Shown here: piece after piece, positions 35,719 to 44,973 of the stretch
How positions within the stretch are numbered: position 1 is the stretch's first letter
Layout of the letters: each line of letters opens with the position of its first letter
Assembly: GCA_007115705.1 (NCBI GenBank)
Contig: QXEO01002092.1
Span: 496,001-560,000, forward strand
Length of the DNA stretch: 64,000 bases
Origin: Dactylis glomerata
Taxonomy: Eukaryota > Streptophyta > Magnoliopsida > Poales > Poaceae
Reading direction: 5' to 3'
Notes under the pieces: model-generated
What the model saw: only the letters and a program-made list of their open reading frames with translations
Told to the model about the DNA's origin: nothing
Databases searched by the model: none
Made by a program: the position numbers and the translations under genes

Positions 35719-36657
35719 ACATGCATTGCATCCAATCGCCCGAAATTCTCTGAGTCTATCTATTGCTATAGGTCATGCAGGCAACCGAACACGTCCGGAG
35801 TGGTTTTTGCCCCTAGAAAAAAAAGAAGTGCTTTCTTTTTCCAGAAATAAACTTTTGATCGTAGATGCATATACATTCTCTCTTTACCCCCCAAAATAAA
35901 CATGTTTAATAATTTAGGAGAAACATCCGCATGTATACCTCCACATTCCATGTGCACACAAATTTTGTGAAAAACTGATTTTTTTTACATGTGCAAAAAA
36001 GACAAAAAAAAAGCCTCCCAAAAAGGGTTAATTAGCACAATTTTTTGTCATATTTAAACACGCTGCACAAAAAGTCGAATTTTCTTGAAACGACTTGGTG
36101 AGCATGTAGTAGGTGAAGTGTACATGCAACATTTTTATTTGAATTATTTTGAAATTTTCAAATACGTTAAAGTCAAGTTTGTTTCCATGATTTTTGTTTT
36201 ATACGCATTGCCCGTTGTAACGTTGGCACGGAGAGAGAGAGGGGGCGAGGGAGGGATGCCAAGCCGTTTCGCTGTGTCAGAGTGTCAGGGCAGGGACCAT
36301 GGAAGGGAAAATGTGGCAGGGTCTCTCTCTGCCTTTGTTCACTCACGCTAGCACGCTAACGACCCAATGTCAGGTGGGACCGCCTCAACGGTGACCCCAC
36401 CTGTCATCCAGTCTGGTTGTAGTCGCTTATGTTGCGAGATGAAAGAGAGGCAGCACGTTGTGCTCTCCCGTCCCTCGAGACTGGTGCCGTGCTCCGCTTA
36501 CTACACATGTTCACCCACGGGATCACACCGTACTATCAATGACATGTAGGACCGGCCCAGGCTTGACCCTACCTGTCATCTGCCGAGTATGTATAGCGAG
36601 CAGTGTTTGATCCGTCTCGAGCCTGCTGCCGTGCTCCGCTAACCACAGCCTCTCTTA
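35719..36657. other. Intergenic sequence, no gene seen
   Basis: Low-copy looking sequence with AT-rich first half and more GC-rich second half. It holds a pair of related segments (about 36471-36510 and 36614-36647, both with gccgtgctccgct) and a short imperfect inverted pair (tcaggtgggacc and cacctgtcatc). No frame looks coding. Confidence 0.5.
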
Positions 36658-37525
36658 GGGGCTGTTTGGTTTAGGGGATGACATTTAGGGGATAAGGATA
36701 TCCCCAACCAGCTGGTTAGGAATAGCCAATTTTTCTGTTTGGCTAGGTATAACAAAAAAGTGGTTAGCCATTCTCCTTTCCCCTTATCTTCTTCCTCCGT
36801 CTGCCCGCTTCCCCAGCCACGCCCGGTCGGCCCGTGCTTGACTTGCTCGCCTCCGGTAAGCCAGCGCCATCCCAAGCCGTGCTGAACCCGCCCTCCCGCG
36901 CCTGCCTCCGCCCGGTAGCGCGCCTGCATCCGCCCACGTCTGGGAGGCCGTCCCGCCTCCTGCCTCCCTCCTCGGCGCCGATCGCGAGCTCGCGCCAACC
37001 CGACGCTGGCCAAGAGCTACTTCTCGCTCCTCCTTGCCACCGACCGCCGCCGTGCTGCACGCCCCTACCCGCAGACCGCCTCCCGCCGTGTTGCTCGCCC
37101 CTCCCCGTCGTCTCAGGCTACACAGCTCGCCCCTCCCCGTTGCTAGGCAGCAAGCTCAAACCTCCTGGCCGCCGGCCGCAAGCTCGCGCCTCCCTATCGC
37201 CCGCCGCGTAGCTCGGGCCTCTCCGCCCCTGCCCAGCCCGGGCCGCCGTCACAGTGGTCGGAGAGAGGAAACAAGGAGAGAAGGGGAATAGATAATGGTT
37301 GGTGAACGAACGACTCAAGAGAAAAATGTTTCGGGTGAGGCTATTGACGCCAGCGAGAAGTGGTTGAGCTCATCCAGCAGATTTGGTGGGATATGCTCAA
37401 CCATCATTTTGAGACAAAAGTGGTTATCTCTATCCCCTCCACCCTCTAAACCAAACAATGGATAGCCACTAAAAAAGTAGATATCCACTGCCATCGAGTG
37501 GATAGCCACTGAACCAAACAGCCCC
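36658..37525. mobile_element. PIF/Harbinger-like non-autonomous element 1 (868 bp)
   Basis: Terminal inverted repeats ggggctgtttggtt at 36658-36671 and its complement ending at 37525. Target duplication tta at 36655-36657 and 37526-37528, the 3-bp TWA type of PIF/Harbinger elements. The interior is very GC-rich (36790-37250) and open in several frames because of composition; I see no transposase. The ends share similar sub-terminal sequence (gataaggatatccc against gatatccactgcc). Confidence 0.85.
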
Positions 37526-37528
37526 TTA

Positions 37529-38634
37529 AACCCCCACCCATCTGACCAGCCTGCCTTGCGTGGGTAGCATACGAAACCAGACGCAGTTGAGGGAGGCGGC
37601 GGCGTCATCGGCTCCGGCGCCGGGAGCGGCACTGCGGCTGCGGCGGCGGCGTACGTTGGCGTCGGCGAGAGACGCAAGTTAGCTCACCCGATCGATCGAG
37701 ACGCGCTTGCTCGATCGACATACATATGTCTCTGCTAGTTCTTTTCACTCGATTTCCTTGTGATAATCTCTGCTCTGCCCGTCGTTCTGGATCGATTATA
37801 CTTTACCTGTTCAGTGTTCTTGTATTCTTTCTTCGTTATGATGTTGCTGGCGTGTTCACGTAGGTACGCACGTACAGATCGACTACGTACTACACGCCGC
37901 GCGCGCAAATCTGTGATCCAAATGGATCGTCTTGGGCCAGGAATTCCCCTCGCTACTGGATCTCTCTTCCTAATTCTTGGCCTGCTTGATTGTACCTTTT
38001 TTGTATGTTTTTGGAAAGCGCTCGATCGTATGGATCGATCTGGGGTGCATCTTGATTTTAGTTTTTTTCCAACACGAATTTTATAACTTGTACTTCCGAT
38101 CTCTGCCTCTTATTTATTTTCGTTCTTCATTCATGTTGCACTGCCTTTTTTTCAATTTCTTTCTCGTGAGGGATTTGGGGGAATAGATAATACGGAGTAT
38201 AATTGATTAATAAACTGTTATGGTAGGCCAGATGGACCGTTTTGGGCCGTGAATTGCATAACTTGATATCCAGCCCGGTGCCCGCTAGCTTGTACGAATC
38301 GGACGCGCACCTTGCTATGGAAAGATTTCTGCTTAAACAAAATGCTATGGAAAGATCTGCGCCATGACCTAATTTTATTCAACGCGAATCTAATAATACA
38401 TATATACTTCCGCTCTTTGCCAGTTCTTTATTTTCTTTCTATTTTCCCCTTCTCGTGTGGGATTTGTGAAAACAGATAATTAATAATCATTAAATAAATT
38501 CTTGTTTCGCCTATCACACAGAAGCCAGCAGGGTTGGCTTTCGGGTTGCTGCAGGGAGGGATAGGTTTTCGTTTATTTTATTCGGCTTCAATCTGTAATC
38601 GTCTCGTGATGGATCGATAGAAAGTAATTCCGTA
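37529..38634 (+). other. Possible 5' leader and intron region of the SWEET-like gene
   Basis: A GC-rich stretch at 37590-37690 followed by T-rich sequence resembles the 5' untranslated exon and first intron of grass genes: a donor-like ggc/gtacgtt at about 37650 and an acceptor-like ccgatag at 42229, shortly before the start codon at 42254. If so, CACTA-2 sits in a 4.6 kb intron. This is inference only; no coding sequence is visible here. Confidence 0.3.
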
Positions 38635-39751
38635 CACTAGTAGAAAAAAGGGCTTCCGTTCGACCCCTTTAGTCCCCAAACAATTTGGTCCGCGACTAAT
38701 ATGAGCATTAGTTATACCCGGTTTGTGGCTCAAAACGTCTAAAACAAATAAACGAAAATGATAAAAACTTCAAATTTCAAAATCCTTTGACATGCATGTA
38801 CCTCACGCAACCAACTTTTATGGAAAATTTGAAAATTTGAATTTTGATATTTTTTGCAAAAAAAAGTTGTTCCAAATTAAAACGGCAATAACTTTTGCAT
38901 ACGGACTCGAAAAAAAAAGTATAATATATGAAAAACTATCTACACAAAATTTTACATCCGATTTCAACGGCCTGTGGCCGTTTGCACAATTTCTTGTTTC
39001 TCAAAATTCCAAAGGGAAATATGAAAGCAGGAAGATTTTAGATTTTGTCAGAAATAATGAGAAAAAATGATTTTTTTTTGGATTTTTTCATTTCTTTTGT
39101 TGTTTCTTCTACTTTTTGGTCATTTTGAAGTTTTTTATTAATTTTAGAATTTTGGAATTTTTTAAGTTTTTTTTATTATTTTTTGAATATTTTGAGTTTA
39201 AAAATTAATAATTAAATTATAAATAAAGATTATTTGGAATTCATTGATGCTTACTATTACTTAATCATTGTTGCTTATTTTGTGAATTATTTGGAATTCA
39301 AAAAATTAAAATCATATGTTACCAAAGTGTATGGGTTAATAGAATTGATAGCATAGCATTATCAAGAAGTCGCGAGCGCAGTGTTGAAAGGTAGTAGGGA
39401 AGGAATGGAGAAGTTAAGCGTGCTAAGGGTGGAGTAGTGTGAGGATAGGTGACCGACCGGGAAGTGAGGACCATAAGTATGTAATTTGACATGAGAATAG
39501 AGGTGATTAGAGATGAAGTGGAGAGTGGAGAGTGGAGACTGTTAAACAATTCAAATATTCAAAAATATGGAAATTTAAAAAAATTCAAAAAAAAATTGGG
39601 CTTTTTTCAATAATTCTACCAAAAAATATATCGGATCCCTTTAGTCCCGGTTGGAGCCACCAACCGGGACTAAAGGGTCCTCCAGCCTTCTGCACACGAC
39701 CCAGACCACGTGGAGGACCTTTACTCCCGGTTTGTGAGCAACCGGGACTAA

Positions 39752-41559
39752 GAGCATCCCCAGCCGTTTGAGGCCCCCAGGCCGAAATCCGGCGCTATTT
39801 AGCGCCGGATGGATGTAACTTTTGGCCTGGGGAGGCCCATCTTTCCAGCCGCGAGCCCAGGGGTTTTTTTTGAATTCATAAGCAGTCCGATGAAAAACGA
39901 TCAAGTTCGGCGAATTTTGACGAAATTGATAGATATTTATATTAATAAGGCGAAATATATAGGAATTTTACATATATAGGCCGAATTCGTAATATATTCG
40001 AATTCGGCCGAAACCTAAACTAGAACACCCGTTCTACATGCCGAAATGGCGGTAGAAACGGGTGTAGTCGCCGCCGTCGTCGTCGGAGGAGTCGTCGTCC
40101 TGCGGCGGCGCCGCCTGGCGGCTGGAGCCCTGCCCAGCATCGCCGAAACGAGGCGGCGTTGGGCGGTACAACTCGTCGTCGCTGGACTCCTCCAGCTTGA
40201 CGGCGGGCGGCGCGCCGTGGCGAGGATGGGTCGCGGCTTCGGCGCAACGCTGGGCGGCGGCAAGGTCCAGCAGCCGCCGCCGCTGCTCCGCCTCCTCGCG
40301 CTCCCACTCCCGCCGGGACCACTCCAGCGCCGCGTCGAGCGGCATGGTGTTCTCGGCGGGGACGACGTCGCGGAGGGAGCGCTGGATCGCCTCCTCCGTC
40401 GCCGCCTCCTCGGCGCGCCTCGCCTCCGCCTCGGCGAGCTCGGCGGCCCTCTGGGCGGTGTCCACCTGCGACGGCCTTCTGCGACGGCGCGGCGGCGACG
40501 CGCGCGCCCCTCCGTCGCGGATGACGAGGGCGCCGCTGTTCCGCCTCGGCGCGCTCGCCGGCTCCCTCTTCACTGTCCTCGACGTCGATGCCGAGGACAG
40601 CGAGCCGGATCTCATCGCCGACCCGGACGACGCCGTCCCGGACGAGCCGGACGTCGCCATCCGGCGCGGCACCCAGCTGCTCCCGCGGCGGCGGGAGATC
40701 GTCCTGCCGGGCGCGCTCCACCAGCGCCGGCGGAGGGGGCGGCCCGTCGTAGGCCGCCAGCTCCCGCTCGTATCAGCGGCGGAAGAACGCCGTCCACGCC
40801 TCCCGGTTGTCCGGGAAGAAGCGCGGCTCGGCGCGCTGCTCGTCAGACATCGTCTCGAGCACCTCGTCGATGGCGGCGTCGAGAGCCGCTCCGGTCGGCG
40901 GCGGCGGGATGGGGATACCGCCGGCGCTGAGGCGCCATCCTCCGGGCGCCCGGAAGTCGGGCGGCGCCATGTAGCCGGCGGCATGGAGGAGGCGACCCTC
41001 CCATTGGTGGAGGGAGCGGCGGCCGAAGCCGTTGTTCGCCGCCCCGCCGTCGCCGGAGTTGTTCGCCATGGTCTCGGGGATCGTCGGCGTGGGCGAGTGG
41101 GCGAGGTGTGCTGCTCTGGTCAAATGGTGGCGAATGTGGCCGGCCAAACGCGGTCGGCCGCGTTTATATGGCCGCGCTGGCATTAACTCGCCTCGCCGCA
41201 TGGCTGGCCGGCCAGCGGCGGCAGCCTTTACAGCGCGCGGAAGACGATGCGTGCGGGGAAGACGATGCGCGGAAGACGAGACGATGACGACGACGACCGC
41301 CCACTCTCGCCGACAGGTCGGGGCCACACGACCCGCGGGAACGCGCGCGAATCTTCTCGGCGGTTTCGCGCCAGTTTGTTTCGTCCGGAGTCCCCGAGCG
41401 CGCCCCGGAAGGCCGGGGATGGCCTGGGCTCGCCGGATGGATGAAGGCCCAGATCCGAGCGAAATCGAGGATCCGGGGGCGCGACTGGGCCGTTTTTCGC
41501 CGTCCGGATGAAAAATAAGGGCGCCCGGGGCCTCGTCGGGCTCATGAGTGAAGATGCTC
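39752..41559. mobile_element. PIF/Harbinger-like element 2 carrying an ORF (1808 bp), nested in CACTA-2
   Basis: Left end gagcatccccagcc at 39752, right end gatgctc at 41559, with target duplication taa at 39749-39751 and 41560-41562. It inserted in a subterminal repeat unit of CACTA-2 (gggac/taa...taa/agagg). The TWA duplication suggests PIF/Harbinger. Only about the first seven terminal bases are perfectly inverted, so the superfamily call is moderate. The interior is very GC-rich and carries a protein-like ORF on the minus strand. Confidence 0.75.
40034..41069 (-). pseudogene. ORF carried by PIF-like element 2, function unknown
   Basis: ATG at 41069 (MANNSGDGGAANN) in a context just inside the GC-rich interior. 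The frame has a TGA at about 40775-40773, continues (YERELAAYDG) to about 40600, then must shift by one frame to reach the C-terminal part, which ends at 40034. That part begins near VKREPAS and includes a charged helix rich in Ala, Arg and Glu (about residues 250-310), then an acidic Ser/Asp segment (SSDDELYRPTP, DDDSSDDDGGDYTRF). I do not recognise the protein. The acid-rich tail and helix resemble chromatin- or DNA-associated proteins in composition only. Antisense ORFs are also open because of GC content. Confidence 0.5.
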
Positions 41560-41613
41560 TAAAGAGGAGGGGCTTTAGTCCCGGGACTAAAGCCCCTTTT
41601 TCTACCAGTGGTA

Positions 41614-42253
41614 GCTAGTGTATGACGGTTCGTCTGTGTGCATGTCGATCCGTGGGTTTCTGTTCTCCTAAACGATCCATCATTAGTTTTCAATGTTGAG
41701 TTGGTAATTAATCCGTGATTTCTATGTTTTGATCAATGTTTCTGTTCTCATATGGAACAATTATACAAGCTACCAGCTCTCCAACGGGCCGTTATTTCAA
41801 TGTTGCCACTAGTAATTAATATGTGATCTAATGTAGTATACCACTAATTAGTAGTAGTAATTATTTTCTACACTCTACGAATGCTTGGGACAAAGTTTTT
41901 TTTTTCTCGTTTCTTAAAAAAAGACCGGTGGGCATCGGTACTACCGGTTATAAAAAAATATCGGAAATACCGGTCTAACGAGATTTTTCAAGCAAATTAA
42001 AATATCTAGGCAAAATTTACAAAAAAAATTGAACTTGACCAAATTATACGAATACCGGTACATACGGGCCAGTATTTTCATTGATGGTGGATACCAAAAG
42101 TACCGGTTACCGACGAGATATCGGAAATATCGTTCGAGAAATGAAAACCTATCGTGGCCTTTGGGTTCCGTTTACTATCCGTTCACTCACTTTCACCATA
42201 AAATTGTTGGGATAATTTTGATCCGATAGGTGGACGAAGGAGTAGGCTTCAAG
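41614..42253 (+). other. Upstream region of the SWEET-like gene with accggt-rich segment
   Basis: Low-copy sequence. Between about 41921 and 42125 the motif accggt(a) or its complement recurs at least six times (for example near 41924, 41945, 41970, 42052, 42100), together with atatcggaaata, suggesting a decayed repeat. No TATA box stands out close to the start codon. No other gene is visible. Confidence 0.4.
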
Positions 42254-43585
42254 ATGGACTTCCAATGGCTCGTGACCGGGCTTTTTTATTTTGGTAAGCA
42301 TCTCCATTCCTACTGCACTGCGCTACTAAACCTGCCTATCTATTGAAATGTACATGTAGAACTCCAAATATGATCAGTTCAAAACTTGCTTCTGTTCCTG
42401 CTAAAACAAAGCTATTTCTGCAGGATACTTGACAGCTGGATTTGTAGTCGTCCTACCAGTGTAAGCTCTTAGTAATTTCCGTGTACCTCACCGGCACCCA
42501 CGTCCAAAATAACACCTGAATCTTGTTGCTCCCTCTGCAGGTTTAACACGTTCAAGAAAGTGTTGAGCATGAAGTCTCTTGGAGGAGGTACCCGAGTCGA
42601 GCCGTTCGTGTTGTCATTGCTAGGTTACGCTTCCTCGCTCATTCTCGCCATATTCAACAACAACCGGGAGTTCCTCAAGTTGATTGTTGACGAGTCGTTC
42701 TGGATCAATGGACCTGCTACGTTGATCTATGCCATCTACCTCGGCTTGTTCCTCGCCTTCGCTGAGTACTCTGTCCGGCGGACTACGATGCGGGCATGGG
42801 TCCCGGCAGCCGTGGCATACCTTGGCGTGATGGCAATTGTTGGTATACTGGATGAGTCTATGGTGGGCGTCAAGTGGTTGTGCACGATCGCAGGAGTGGC
42901 GTCCTCATGCACCCCGGTTTACCTCGTGTTCTTTGTGGTAAGTGTGATCATCACTTGGACTCCATACCCTTAATCCCTTCATACTAATGATTGTAGTACG
43001 TCATACTCTCTACTAGAGTGATATGAATAATGTCCACCCAAATCTTGCAGATGGACCAGTACCTAGAGAACTTGCCTGATTGGCTTTCCTCCATGCTTGG
43101 ACTGGTCCATTACACTGTCTGGATCATGCGTGGTTTACCAAAGCCGGACCCCTATGACATGGTAAGTCCCTAACTGATCGCCCCTGAGACATACTGTACT
43201 ACTAATCTAGAGAGAAAAGTGGATTGGTACATACTAATTACTGTAGATAAATTTGAAAACTGTGTTGAAACTATCTGCGCAGATCATGGATGTTTTCGGC
43301 ACACTCTCCTCCGTGACTTTTCTTGCTCTACTGTTCATGTGGAGGAACCGGAAAGCGCCGATGGGTGATGAGCATAAACCACTCCTCGGCAATGAGCAGG
43401 TGGACATCGTAGTGGACAGCCAGGGTGGGAAGAACCGACCTTCAGACGAGGTCAGTGTGCTGCTGAGCGCCCTGCTTGGCGCCAACCAGCGGAACATCAA
43501 GCTGCAGCCGGGGGATGCCAGGAGGACAGCGTCGGCTCCAGAAACACCTGAGAAGGCGATTCACAAGCGCTCGTCTTCAGCATAA
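42254..43585 (+). CDS. MtN3/SWEET-like seven-helix membrane protein (five exons)
   Basis: Exons 42254-42293, 42424-42460, 42541-42937, 43051-43161 and 43283-43585, all with GT-AG introns and continuous frame; 295 residues. Seven hydrophobic helices are visible at about residues 7-26, 47-64, 80-100, 109-127, 137-158, 166-187 and 199-216, the 3+1+3 layout of SWEET sugar uniporters. Supporting family features are Pro25 in helix 1, ING at 81-83 opening helix 3, Pro151 in helix 5 and the general length. It departs from the family at helix 7, where the usual Asn is Asp198, and the loop after helix 1 is unusually Gly-rich. The hydrophilic C-terminal tail (about 75 residues) has Ser-rich ends. SWEETs carry sugars across the plasma or vacuolar membrane; the substrate here is unknown. 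Another MtN3-related membrane family is possible. Confidence 0.72.
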
Positions 43586-43879
43586 TTACCAACTAGTGCC
43601 TTATCTTGCTTGTCTTCAGCATCGAGACTACTGGTATGCCAAATGAACAAACGTGCACCTGTTCAATGCAGCTTCTTGATAGCTGCTAGCTAGCGTGCGG
43701 CATCCCGCATCCGAACAATCGAGGCGATCACAGTTGTTTTTTCTGCGAGATAATGCCCTATATATGGTCTTCTCAAGGATTCTTCAGAGATGATTAGACT
43801 AATTATGTTTCAGTACTGATTTGTGTGGGTTAAGCTAGGTCACACATAGTAAACCCGGTTCCTTTCCTACCACATTTAG
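43586..43879 (+). other. Downstream region of the SWEET-like gene
   Basis: Probable 3' untranslated sequence and flank. No strong AATAAA signal; aattatg near 43801 is the nearest weak candidate. Nothing else recognised. Confidence 0.4.
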
Positions 43880-44973
43880 GCCGTTTGCCGACCTAAGATG
43901 TATGGGGGCCTTGGGGTGCTACATTTGGAAAAATTTGCAACGGCCCTTCGTCTTCGTTGGCCGTGGCTTGAGTGGAAAGACAACAACAAGATTTGGGCGG
44001 GTACCGGGAACCCTTGCAATGAAAAAGATATGGAGATCTTCTACGCCGCAACTTCAATCACCCTCGGGGATGGTAGAAAGACCCCCTTTTGGTATGCGCC
44101 GTGGCTACATGGGAACGCTCCTAAGGATATCGCTCCGAAATTGTTTGAAATTTGCAAGAGGAAGAAATGGAAGGTTGCTCAAGCCCTCCATGATGACGAG
44201 TGGATTGCTAAGCTTGCGGTTGGGGCCACAACCTCGTTGGAGCACCTCTCCCAATTTGTCCAACTTTGGGCGTTGATCCAAAACGTCCACCTTGCCGAGA
44301 ATGTGGAAGATGACATTGTTTGGAAGCTCACTTCTAATGGCCATTACTCCGCGGCCTCCGCATACAAGTTGCAATTTTTTGGGCAAATTGAATCAAGCAT
44401 GTACAAGGTTGTTTGGAAGGTTCGGGCTACCCCAAAGGCGAAGCACCATGCTTGGTTGACCCTCCAAAATAGGCTTTGGACGGCGGATCGGTTGCGGAAG
44501 CGTAATTGGGAGAATTGTGGGCTTTGCCCCCTTTGCAAGCAAACCGAAGAAACAAGCAACCATCTTTTTGTTCATTGCCGCTACACCACGAGAATTTGGG
44601 AGCTCCTCAAGGATTGGCTTGGCATTCATGGTATCCATCCTAGGCAATGGGGAGACCTCAACGTTGAAGAATGGTGGGCATCTTTGGCGGAGGGGCCGAG
44701 CTTGCACCGAAAGGGGTTGGCCACCCTCACTTTGCTAACCGTTTGGGAAATCTGGCAAGAGCGGAACGCTAGGGTGTTCCATAATAAGCTATCACCATCT
44801 TTTGTTTTGTTAGATAAGATTAAAAGCGAAGCACGGCTTTGGGTTTTGGCCGGGGCTAAGGATTTGGGAAATTTGATGTCGGGAGAGTAGTCTCTTTCAT
44901 TTCTTGGTGACTTTCTTGCAAACTTCTTCTTAATTAATGAATTGGGCAAAGCTTTTGCCCCCGGTTTCATTTA
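43880..44973 (+). mobile_element. 5'-truncated LINE (non-LTR retrotransposon) fragment
   Basis: Coding sequence starts in the middle of a LINE ORF2 (frame in at VCRPKMYGGLG, about 43883) and runs to the normal stop at 44890, followed by about 80 bases of 3' untranslated sequence ending in a short t-rich end. The 5' end is missing, as is usual for LINE copies made by incomplete reverse transcription. No poly-A tail or target duplication can be seen because PIF-like element 3 is inserted at 44974. Confidence 0.8.
43898..44890 (+). pseudogene. LINE ORF2 C-terminal part (RT zinc-binding domain)
   Basis: 330 open residues. The region from about residue 170 is the plant LINE zinc-binding domain: VWKVRATPKAKHHAWLTL, then LCPLCKQTEETSNHLFVHC, with a Cys-x2-Cys...His-x4-Cys arrangement, then a Trp-rich stretch (EEWWASL, TVWEIWQERNARVF). 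The endonuclease and RT catalytic core are missing, so it is a relic. The open frame despite truncation suggests a fairly young copy. Confidence 0.85.

Larger units (their letters stand above)
38635..41610. mobile_element. CACTA-2: non-autonomous CACTA element (2976 bp) with nested PIF-like element
   Basis: Left end CACTAGTAGAAAAAAGGGC at 38635, right end the complement of CACTGGTAGAAAAAGGGGC ending at 41610, and target duplication gta at 38632-38634 and 41611-41613. Subterminal TTTAGTCCCGG units lie near both ends (38667, 39640-39675, 39718-39750, 41570-41593). There is no transposase. Without the PIF-like element the CACTA-2 body is about 1.2 kb, mostly AT-rich filler. Confidence 0.93.

Noticed and set aside
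36639..37291. GC-rich ORFs in PIF-like element 1
   Set aside because: Open frames on both strands with Pro/Ala/Arg-rich composition and no domain; compositional.
40046..40930. Long plus-strand ORFs of 294 and 329 residues across the PIF-like element 2
   Set aside because: They are antisense to the minus-strand ORF with the acidic tail and have the Arg/Pro/Gly-rich composition of GC-rich shadow frames.
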